Source: Solanum dulcamara (lineage: Eukaryota > Streptophyta > Magnoliopsida > Solanales > Solanaceae). From it: a DNA stretch of 64,000 nt. The notes under the pieces are model-generated. The model saw only the letters and a list, made by a program, of their open reading frames with translations, was not told the origin of the DNA and made no database searches. Made by a program: the position numbers and the translations under genes. Within the stretch, counting starts at the first letter, position 1. Each line of letters starts with the position of its first letter. Positions 48,437 through 58,542 of the stretch are shown here, one piece after another. The stretch spans positions 25,958,001-26,022,000 of the forward strand of contig NC_077240.1 of assembly GCF_947179165.1 (NCBI RefSeq), written 5' to 3'.

Positions 48437-50590
48437 TGTAACAACCCCTAAAATGTTGTATGTCGGTATTTCAATTCTCGACGAAAATAATACATTTTTT
48501 GTATTTTGGGCATAACGTTTCATAGGTTGGTCCAAATTAGGTGATTCAAATTTTTGGGTAATCACAACATCCTTACCTACAACTTTCATGAAGAACATAA
48601 CTACAAATTCGGAGTATACGTAGGTCAAATAAATTAATCTTTGCAAGATATAGTGCTGTGAAGGAATTGAGTATTGATAGAAGAAAATTCATATCTCACT
48701 GTAGGTTGCTCCAAATTGGTTGATTCTTTAACTATATGAAACTAGACTTCCATATCTACAATTCTTATGAAGACACCAAATCCTAATAAGGAATTTATCT
48801 TATTCAAACGCAGCTTTGAAAACGAGTATTCTGTTAAAAAGAACTCATCGTACCTACCATGGAAACATCTAGATGCATTTGACATCATGCATGACATAAA
48901 TTGTCCTCCATTTAACATCATCCATGACATCAATATATTCCATAAATTTTCAGATTTTTCTTTATAATTATTTTATTTATTGTTAGGTCCCTCTTTCCCA
49001 CCTATAAATACCCACCTTATTTCCTCATTTTATTCATTAAGCTTTCTTAAGCATTTCTTCTCTCTATATACTTCTTCTCAAATATAGTTTTAGTTTTAAT
49101 AGTATAAAAATACTACTCCGGTGATTCTTATACTCCGGGTAGTACACAAAACGCTCCGGCGAGAAGAAAAGGCTAGGGATCCAAGAGTGTTCCAATTCGG
49201 AGTAAAACTTCGGATTTAAGGTATGTAAGGCTTTCATAGCATTGGATTGAGTTCGTCCATGCGCCCAATATTTAAATTTATTATAATTGAGTTATAGTTG
49301 AGTTTTATCCAAATCTTGAATTCTAGATGAATTAATTCTTCTTCTATTGAGTTTGATATATTTATGCATTAATATTATTATTATTGTTATCTCTCATATT
49401 ATTGGAATTATTGTTCATGGCTACTTTCCCATGAATCCTAATTGATTTGATGTTCATGAATATTTTTACATATTTTTGAGTAAAGATGTTGGCTTTTTAT
49501 TATTTTCATTGATAAAAAGAAAGTTATATGAATTAATACTATATATGTATTTTATTGAGTTTTAAAAGAGCATAAGAGTTGAGTTTGAATAAATTTGAGG
49601 AAAATGATATTTTAAGCAAGATGTTTTGATGAGATGTAAATGATGTTTTTGGAAGTATAATGATTGATGAACATGAAATGAGATGAGTTTGATGATTTAA
49701 ATTAAATTCCAATGAGACTAGATGATGAGTTTAATATGAGCACATATTTTGGGAGTAGTATTGAGCACCGAGTTGGGTAAGAGTTTAATTGACTCAAACC
49801 CCAGAACTACGTAGCCAGCGTAGGATGGAGGCTATGCCTCTTAAATCCCAAAAAGAGGACTTTGATGAATGGATCCAAGATGGTGATGTCCTTTACCCTG
49901 GCAAGGTATTGGATGGATGTGGCAACGACATCGCTTCGTTGTATCATCGCTAGCTCATAAGTGATGGTTGTCGGTTAGAGAAACTCCCAACTGAGTAAGC
50001 ATTGCTTATTACTATTATTTTTATTATTATATTTTAAACTTGCATTACATATTCATGTTGAGATGATGTTGAGTTATGAGCTGAGTTTTATTGAGAGGTC
50101 TATCTTGATATCTATCCTTACCTTCCTGCCATTTTACATACTCGTACATTCCATGTACTGACGTCATTCGACCTGCATCGTTTTATGATGCAGATACAGG
50201 TGTTAGAGATCCTCAACAGGCGCATCGTTGAAGATCATTTCTTTTCAGCTATTTGGTGAGTCCTTCTTGTATTCGAAGGAACTCATTATCCTTTTATTAT
50301 TGTTGAGTGTGATGTTTCTTTTGAGGTAGCCATGTACATGTCATTGGCACCATCTAAGTGTATTAGAGGCTTCATAGACAGAGTCTGATGATGTAATCGG
50401 AGTAGTTCTCCTTAGAAACTACTTCTTCTAATAATTATCTATTTTTCCTTTGATTATGACAAGCCCACATTAGTATTCTTAAGTCTTCCGCTCATGAATA
50501 AATAAGAAATGAGACCAAGTGGTTCTCTCAAAAGTCAGAAATAGTTTCTGAGTGCCGGCCACGCCTAGGGTACCCTCTCGGGGCGTGACA
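48437..50590 (+). mobile_element. Solo LTR (family A1 type), TSD TACCA
   Basis: 2154 bp, TGTAACAACCCC...GGGGCGTGACA, with TACCA at 48432-48436 and 50591-50595. Almost the same length as the A1 LTRs, opposite orientation on the chromosome, so transcription would be +. TATA CTATAAATA near 49002. It interrupts the RNase H region of A2. Confidence 0.9.
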
Positions 50591-50945
50591 TACCACAGCT
50601 GCCAACTCAAGGTCATGAGTGGGGTAGTTTCTCTCATGAGTCTTAAGCTGTCTGGAGGCATAGACAATGACCTTACCTTTTTGCATCAATACATATCCCA
50701 ACCCAACTCTAGAAGCATCATAATAGATTACAAAACCATTTGTTCCTTCGGGTAGGGATAGTACTGGAGTAGTAGTCAATCTAGCTTTCAACTCTTGAAA
50801 ACTTTTCTCACAAGCATCAAACCATTGAAACTTAGCCTTCTTCAGAGTCAGCTTAGTCAATGGTGAGAATATGGATGAAAATCACTCAACAAACCTCCTA
50901 TAGTAACCAGCCAAACCTAAGAAACTCCTATAGTAACCAGCCAAA
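50591..50945 (-). pseudogene. A2 pol fragment: start of RNase H
   Basis: Continues A2 pol beyond the solo [20 protein letters not shown] and the region just before it ([12 protein letters not shown]). It ends near 50945 in the sequence that in A1 encodes GLAGYYRRF. The last ~35 bp repeat themselves (CTCCTATAGTAACCAGCCAAA at about 50905 and 50926) before unrelated DNA starts. Confidence 0.82.
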
Positions 50946-52205
50946 TTTAGTGTGATGATCAAGGAGAGATTAAGTCACTTTTATCCTAAATAAATATCTC
51001 ACCCGTCCCTAAGCCTACATTACAAGCTAATAAACAAGCCCTACATGATCTCATTCCAAATATTCTCATATTAGTGGAGACTTACATGCAAGCCACGCAT
51101 ATGGTATCACAGTTACATGCATTGAACTTTCTTGAGAGTGTGAGTGCACTTTGCAAAATGTACTCAAATCAAACACTTCATATATGTGCGAAATAAGACT
51201 TTCTTTATTGTGAGGGTACTTGAAACATGAGAATTAGTATAATTCTAAACCTTTGTTTGAAGAAAGATAAAAAATCTTGTCGACACTTAAGTATGTTTAA
51301 GGTACTACTTGAAGCTGTAGGAATTACCTCGAAATCAATCTCAGTTAAAAGAAAGGAAATGATAAATAGTTCCATGCAATTCTAACTGTTGGTACCAATT
51401 GTAGTCAAACTTTGACTATCTCTTTACATTCTTTAAAAGAAAAAAAATTGCATTTTTTCTTTGAAATTGGATGGTTTACTTTAAATAATGTGACATTAGG
51501 CTAATCCCATCGGTGTGAGATGCCTATTTGACTTTATTGGATCATCCATCTCAAATGGGCAGCATATCTCTTGTTTATAAGCTGTAAATATTGCAAGGAA
51601 TACAATTTTCCATATCATTATGCTCATATTACACATGTGTCTAATAATTATCTTGTCTCAGATTTTGCAGCATTCATTATCTAGAGGATTTGGAACTATA
51701 TTTGACCTGATTCCTGCACCAACAGGATATGTAGGCGCCATAATGGCTCAGTCATGTTCTCTGTAAGATTTTAATTTCTCCCTTATAATGAAAACTGAGA
51801 CAGAATTTTTGAGAAGACCTCAAAAATTTACAAGAAGATACTATCTCTAGCAAGTCAAGATTGAAGATCATGTTAATATATGCAACTGGGATAGAATTTT
51901 TGAGAAAATCTCAAAAATTCCACAAGAATATCAAAATCATTTTTTAGCAGCTCAACATTTGTCAAGAGATCTAATTGGGATAGAATTTTTGAAGAAGATC
52001 TCAAAAATTTCGTCAAGAATTGTCAGAAGTTTGAAGTCAATTTCAAATGATCTCCAACATTGCTAGAATGGACCGAACACAAATTTAAGATGCGAGCCAC
52101 CGAGGCCTCGTATAAACTTCTATTAAAGACATGAGTCCCAAAGAAAACAATTTGTTCAAAAAAATAATAAAATGATAATATGTCAAATCATACAAGAGGA
52201 TGATA
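50946..52205 (+). other. Noncoding DNA, probable 3' part of a Tat/Ogre-like element
   Basis: No long frame. At 51671-51762 there is an exon-like open stretch (GFGTIFDLIPAPTGYVGA) between TTTTGCAG and CT|GTAAG. From 51790 to 52030 an imperfect repeat occurs three times (GGGATAGAATTTTTGAGAA ... CTCAAAAATT). Together with the minisatellites and the LTR start at 55714, this fits the long noncoding 3' region of a Tat/Ogre-type gypsy element, but that assignment is inferred. Confidence 0.4.
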
Positions 52206-52425
52206 ATTGCATTTTCATTTTCCAAGAGGGCCATTGCATTTTTATTTGCCAAGAGGGCCATTGAATATTCATTGTCAAGAGGGCCATTGCATTTTCATTT
52301 GCCAAGAGGGCTATTGCATTTTTATTTGCCAAGAGGGTCATTGCATATTCATTGCCAAGAGGGCCATTGTATATTCACTGCTAAGAGGGCCATTGCATAT
52401 TTATTCGCCGAGAGGGCCATTGCAT
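52206..52425 (+). repeat. ~27-bp minisatellite, left half
   Basis: About eight units of GCCAAGAGGGCCATTGCATWTTCATT (26-29 bp). It is interrupted at 52426 by a solo LTR and resumes at 54440. The in-frame Pro-Arg-Gly/Gln-Glu-Gly-rich translations in all + frames simply reflect the repeat. Confidence 0.9.
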
Positions 52426-54439
52426 TGTAATGACCTGTTTGGTCATTTTGAGAATGAGTCATCTCTCTTTTGTAAAATACTCTCCCCGTAAATTTAAATT
52501 AAAAATTTGGACTTTTCGATAACTATAATTAATTAATTGAGGGTAATTTTAAATAATTAAGTTAATTAGTTGAGGGATAATTTTAGAAAATTAATTTAAT
52601 TGGTAGGCTAAAGTGTTAATTTATTTAATATACTATACCACTTTTCTTATATTTATTAAAATAGGTAAGTAGGGTTTGTAAAATTATAATACATAATTAG
52701 TTTGAAAAAAAAGAACGACGAGGAAACTATCGGCGGCTTCAGGTTAGAATCGATTATGTTTTCTACTTAGATTGATGTCTTCATATATGATAAAGCAAAT
52801 GTTGGTAATGAATTTTCCATGATTGAAAAGAAAGTGGATGCCATGAATGGCAAGTGTCCACTTCTGGTCAATTGTCGCCAGTGGTTTCTAAACTAGATGG
52901 CTTCAATTGTTAATAATATTATTTTGTTTTACATTATAAATAAAGTTTTTATATATTAAGATAGATAATTAAATATTAGGTGTGTTGTATTATATGAACA
53001 TCATTATATTTATGTTATTTGGAGGAATTGAGACTTAACCCTAGGCTTGAATTTAGAAAATATAAGATTGGGTTTATTAATTGGCATCAAGATTGGGAAC
53101 TTGATTATAGATTTATGTGAGTTTTTGGGTCTATGATAGACATGAGTGTTGTTAGTTTTGAAATCTTATTGTGATTATTTATTTGACTAGATTACGTTGA
53201 TTTAGAGGCCCAACGAAAAGGGAAGACCCAAGTTCCGGAGTAATTGCTTGATTATTTGAGGCAAGTGAATTTTTAAACCTTAGTTTAAGCTTATAGATGC
53301 TTGTATTTCCATGTTATATGTACTGGAGAGTAATGAGAATTGGACTGATTATTGATTGTATGATTGGTCTTAAAGACGGAAATGAGGGGTATAAAATTGT
53401 GATTTAATGACATGTATTGATGGAATTGATATGTTGTGATTATGAATTTATTTTGGACATGCGAAATTGCTATGTTGATGTGAGATAGGAAAAATTATTA
53501 TTGTTGTCATGCTATTATCGTGAATTCATTATATTGGTTCTGACATATTGTGTTGAGACTGAAAATGATATGAAATAAAAGGGGTCGAGCCACACGCTCC
53601 GTGGCAGGTATTATGAAATAAAAGAGGTCGGACCACATGCTCCATGGCAAGATATATATGTTGAGGGGATGGGCCACACGTTCCGTGGTAGGTTACATAG
53701 ACAGAAATGTCCCCCATGGGTTCCGGACTATGATCAGCGGATGTGTATCGATAGGACAGACATGCATTATTTCATTGCATTGCATTGCACCTTTTTGATA
53801 TTTGTGAATTTGTGTTTACCCCTATATCGCTATGTATATATTGACTTGACTTGATATGATTCATTGATGAGATTATTGATGAGTATTCGTGGACTATATT
53901 GCTATTGTTATTATACAAGTGTAGAGTTGGGCTGGTTTTATGCAGGTTGTAGTTAAGGAGGTTCGGTTGGGAGGACACGAGTACTTGTATCTATTAAGTT
54001 TGGCTTAGTTTTAGTTATCCACTTGCTGAGTACCGTGTTATTTGGTACTCACCCCTTGCTTCCATACTTGTGTAGGTTATGAGCCCGGACCTGCTTGATC
54101 TTCTAGCATTTTCTACCACTTCCGAGGCTATCATTCCGAGTGTTGAGGTAGCTGTTACATCCATCTAGCGGACATCTCTTACTCTTTTATTATGTTTTAG
54201 TCCTACTCTAGAGACAAAAACATTGTGACTGTATTTTCTTTCGTACTTCGGTAATTTATTAGTGGCTTGAATACGTGACAACCAGTCTTGGGGGATTTTG
54301 ATATTATTTATTTGTTTTAGACTAAGTTAAACCTTATTTTATCTTAATTACTTCCGCATTTACTTTCCGTTGAGTTTTAGGCTGACTTATCTCGGTGGAT
54401 TGAGATGAGTGTCATCACATCTGAATTCGGGTCGTGACA
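52426..54439 (+). mobile_element. Solo LTR, 2.0 kb, TSD TGCAT
   Basis: 2014 bp, TGTAATGACC...GGGTCGTGACA, flanked by TGCAT (52421-52425, 54440-54444). Its ends resemble those of element B's LTR (TGTAACGACC...), so it is a related family in the opposite orientation. Inside, three imperfect units around GGGYCACACGYTCCGTGG lie at 53580-53700. No coding domain. Confidence 0.88.
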
Positions 54440-54615
54440 TGCATCTTTATTGCCAAAAGGGTCATTACATATTTATTTGCCAAGAGGGCCATTGCATATT
54501 CATTGCCAAGAGGGCCATTGCATCTTCATTGCCAAGAGGGCCGTTGCATATTTATTTGCCAAGAGAGTCATTGCATTTTCATTTGCCAAGAGGGCCATTG
54601 TATATCGATTTCATC
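54440..54615 (+). repeat. ~27-bp minisatellite, right half
   Basis: Six more units of the GCCAAGAGGGCCATTGCAT repeat, continuing 52206-52425 once the solo LTR is removed. Confidence 0.9.
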
Positions 54616-54711
54616 GAAGAGAAACATCATTATTTTCCAGCGTTATAAATGCCTGAAGGGCATACGTAAGACACATCAAATATCAGAGAAGATTTGAAGT
54701 GCTACTTGCCA

Positions 54712-55380
54712 ATTTTCATTCGTCCTACCAATGGACATGCATCATATCCTACTGATGGATCAATTTTCATTCGTCCTACCAATGGACATACATCATATGC
54801 TACCGATGGATCAATTTTCATTCGTCCTACCAATGGACATGTATCATATCCTATCGATGGATTAATTTTCATTCGTCCTACCAATGGACATGCATCATAT
54901 CCTGCCGATGGATCACCTTCATTAGTCTTATTGATGAACCAACATATCCTACCAATGGATTTTCATTCTTCCTATCGATGGACGTACATCATATCCTGCC
55001 GATGGATCATCTTCATTTGTCCCATCGATAGAAACACATTTATATCCTACCAATGGATCTTTATTCATCCTACTGATGGACGTATAGTTATTTTGCCATT
55101 ATATCCTGCCGATGGATCATCTTCATTTGTCCTATCAATGGACACATATTTATATCCCAACAATGGATCTTTATTCATTCTACCGATGAACGTATAGTTA
55201 TTTGGCCAAAATATCCTACCGACGGATCACCTTTATTCGTCCTACTAATGGACATGCATCATATCCTGCCGATAGATCATTTTCATTCATCTTATCGATG
55301 TACATATAGTTATTTTACTGAGTATTCTATTAATGGATCACCCTTCTACAATAAAGCGGCATTATCCTACCAATGGATCA
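54712..55380 (+). repeat. 51-bp minisatellite with in-frame 17-residue translation
   Basis: Anchor CGTCCTACCAATGG at 54721, 54772, 54823 and 54874 (exactly 51 bp apart), then more divergent units to about 55380 built from CCTACCGATGGATC and CATTCGTCC. Because 51 is a multiple of 3, a 167-codon frame (54694-55197) reads IFIRPTNGH.SYP.DGS repeatedly. Indels later in the array break the frame, so I do not call it a gene. Confidence 0.9.
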
Positions 55381-55713
55381 ATGGAGATTTTTTACATGCA
55401 AAGAGGATGAAAGAAAGTGCGAACAATATCAAAAAGGATGTAGCACAACATGGAATCTTTTCTTAGCAACGAACTGGGACACAGTACAAAGAGGAATATC
55501 AAACTCATAGGACACGAGCTGAGGAACGACTTCCACCACAGTAAACCACATTCCTATCGGAAGGCGTGTGGTTATTTCGGAGTCCAATCATAATTTCAAA
55601 ATCCGTACCAACCCCTTTTTAGAAAGATAAAGATGGAGTCAATCAAAATGGGATTTGTCAATTTTCTTTATTCATGATCTCTTTTATCGATCCTATCCAA
55701 AGAAAGGGACAAC
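55381..55713 (+). other. 3' end of internal region and polypurine tract
   Basis: Low coding content. The block ends in AAAGAAAGGGACAAC (55699-55713), a plausible polypurine tract, directly before an LTR start at 55714. It marks the 3' end of a + strand element. Confidence 0.5.
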
Positions 55714-56147
55714 TGTTGACACCCAATTTTGATACTTCATAACGCAAATTAGCTATCGAGTTTCTTTGCATTTCAAACATTTTTGAAATAATTAGCTTTT
55801 CTAAAAAACAAAGATATTTTCATATAATTCTTAACTATTTTTATTTTTTATAAATTTTAGTATAATATACATATTTCTATAAACTATATCTTTAATTACT
55901 ATTTATGTAGTTATTTGAAAATCATCTCAAAAAGATTTTATTTTTCACTAAATATAATGTTAGTTAGGTTAGTTTAATTAGAGTTTGCATTTGTGAAAAT
56001 TTTAGTTTTTTTCTATAAAAAAATAAAAAATAAAAAATAAAATCTTCCACATCAAAAATTGTATGAAAATTTGAAGTTTTTGAAGCCTATATAAAGGCTC
56101 ATATTCTTATTAAAATGGGACAAGAGGTGGAGGTTTTTTAGCCACCC
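55714..56147 (+). mobile_element. LTR fragment starting TGTTGACACCC (Tat/Ogre-like)
   Basis: 434 bp of an LTR start after the polypurine tract; AT-rich with TATA-like sequence near 56095 (CTATATAAAGG). It stops at CCACCC, where another LTR begins (56148). TGTTGACACCC is a start I associate with Tat-lineage LTRs; this is recollection, not proof. Confidence 0.5.
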
Positions 56148-56965
56148 TGTAACACCCCAAAAAATTCTACGCCAAGACTCATAGCATTTTTCATGTACGT
56201 ATAGGATCGTACTCTATGACTTTGAAGTGCATTCATTAGTTAGGATCCATTTATAAGTAATTTAAGGGTATTATATGTGGTTTAGGGTCATAAGGGATCC
56301 CTAAAACTAAGTCGAGTCCAAAGAATTAGTCTCGACCAAGTTTCCGAATGAGTTCGTATAAGGGTCAACTTCCAATGACCATATCTCTTGGAATATAATG
56401 AACTGGGTGGCCCACGACCTATCAAATTAAAGGTATTCGAGTCTTCTTTCCAACGCTACCAAAATTGCAATATTTGGAGTTCAGAGTCAAAGGTTATGAC
56501 CATTTTACCATAAACTATCTCTGCAGAATTTCAGGCAAACGAGCCTCAGTAGTTTGGGTGCTGGCGCGTCGCGCCAGCTATAGCGCCAGCAGTTTTTTTG
56601 CCTATTTTCCAGATTTTTTGATGAAGAGAAACTTGGGCATTTTTCCTAAAAGTATATACACAAACTTGGGCATGTTTGGGAGTCATTTTTCAGCCTTTCA
56701 CCTCTCTAAAGAACCCTAAACTTCATCCTCTTCTCTCTCAAATAATCCCCTCCAATTTTTCTATCAAACTCAAGGATTCAAGGCTCCTCATTGAAGACCA
56801 AGAATCAAACTTTCTTAAAAGCTTCAATCTAAGGTATGTGGGTTTTCATCCATGGGTTCTTCCACCCATGAAGCCCAAATGTTTTTCTCAACTTTGTATA
56901 TTAATTTTAAATGATGAAATCTTATGTGATCTTACATAATGGTTTCAAATGCATAGATTATGGTA
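56148..56965 (+). mobile_element. Truncated LTR starting TGTAACACCCC
   Basis: Starts TGTAACACCCCAAAAAATTC at 56148. It has a CT-rich leader (about 56700-56750) and a block (CCATGGGTTCTTCCACCCATG, about 56851) shared with the D-family LTR (59458). It contains a perfect 19-bp GC-rich palindrome at 56560-56578. It runs without an LTR end into pol sequence near 56965, so the rest of this LTR and the whole gag are lost. Confidence 0.6.
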
Positions 56966-58339
56966 TATTTAAGGAAAATAGAGGTCTTTTCCCAAGGGAA
57001 AGATGGGGTACTATACTATCAAGGTCGAATATGTGTTCCAAATGTTGATGGCCCAAGGAGTTTGATCATGATGGAGGCTCATAATTCTACATACTCCATT
57101 CATCCCGGTTCAACGAAAATGTACCGAGACTTAAAGGAGTTGTATTGGTGGTGTGGCATGAAGAAGGACATAGCAAGGTTTGTGTCCAAATATACGAATT
57201 GCCAACAAGTGAAGGCCGAACATCAAAGGTCGGGTGGCCTAGCCCAAGACATTGAAATCCCAACTTGGAAGTGGGAAGATGTGAATATGGATTTTATAGT
57301 GGGTTTGCCTCATACCCGGAAGCGTCATGACTCAATTTGGGTAATTGTTGATAGAATGACTAAGTCAGCTCACTTCCTACCGGTTAAAACTTCCTATAGT
57401 GCCGAAGACTATGCCAAGTTGTATATTCGGGAGTTGGTGAGGTTGCATGGTGTGTCACTATCCATTATTTCGGATCGTGGTACCTAATTCACTTCTCACT
57501 TCTGGAGATCATTTCAAAAAGGCCTCGGTACTAAGGTAAAATTGAGCACAACATTCCATCCTCAAACGGATGGGCAAGCCGAAAGGACGATTCAAATACT
57601 AGAGGATATGTTAAGGGCTTGTGTGTTGGAGTTTAAAGGGAATTGGGATGATCATCTACCTCTCATCGAGTTTACCTATAATAATAGTTAACACTCAAGT
57701 ATTGAGATGGCGCCGTTTGAGGCTTTGTATGGAAGATGATGTAGATCACCGGTTGGTTGGTTCGAAGTAGGTGAGATGACCTTGTTGGGCACCGATTTGG
57801 TACTTGATACTTTAGAGAAGGTGAAGATCATTAGAGAAAGGTTGAAGATGGCTCAAAGTCGTCAAAAGTCCTATTCTGACACTAGAAGAAGGGATCTTGA
57901 GTTTAATGTGGATGATTGGGTGTATCTGAAGGTTTCACCCATGAAAGGTGTGGTTCGATTTGGTAAGAAAGGTAAATTGAGCCCTAGGTATGTAGGGCCT
58001 TATAGAATCGTGAGACGTGGTGGTAAGGTTGCATATGAGTTGGAATTACCATTGGAAATGGCCATGGTTCATCCGGTGTTTCACGTGTCTATGTTGAAAA
58101 AAAATATGGGTGATCCTAGTTCCATTGTACCTATGGGAGTAGTGAATATTGAAGAAAACTTGATCTATGAAGAAGTTCCTGTGGAAATTTTGGATCGGCA
58201 AGTTAAGAGATTGAGGAACAAAGAAATTGCATCTGTTAAAGTCCTTTGGAGGAATCAACAAATAGAAAGTGCAACATGGGAAGCGGAAGCGGATATGATT
58301 AAGAGATACCCTCATCTTTTCCCCTCTACCCAAACCTAA
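56966..58339 (+). pseudogene. Element D pol fragment: integrase and tail
   Basis: One frame (phase of 56960) to the stop at 58337-58339: linker (GKDGVLYYQGRICVP), integrase HHCC finger with the first Cys replaced by Tyr (KYTNCQQ), core VNMDFI, ISDRGT, QAERTIQ, then GPYRIV and the tail SATWEAEADM..RYPHLF. Internal stops are TAA 57485-57487 (Gln in relatives), TAA 57689-57691 (Tyr) and TGA 57737-57739 (Arg). Closely related to A1/A2 integrase, in the opposite orientation. gag, protease and reverse transcriptase are absent. Confidence 0.85.
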
Positions 58340-58527
58340 GGTATTAAGTTGTCCTTGCTTAATTACTTGAAATCTTTGCATCTCAACGTTTCTTGTCATA
58401 TGCTTGCAAAATTATAAAATATGTTTTAAACGATGTTTTAAATTACACTATTGCATTAATGATAGGTTGTTGGTTTACACTCTACTCTACTCAAGCTAAG
58501 TCTTTCCTCATTCGAGGATGAATGTTC

Positions 58528-58542
58528 CCAAGGGGGAGATAA
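58528..58542 (+). other. Polypurine tract of element D
   Basis: CCAAGGGGGAGATAA directly before the LTR. Matches the tract of A1 and A2. Confidence 0.82.

Noticed and set aside
52200..54656. CRISPR-like look of the GCCAAGAGGGCC units
   Set aside because: Units are contiguous with no unique spacers, the genome is a plant, and the array is a minisatellite split by a solo LTR.
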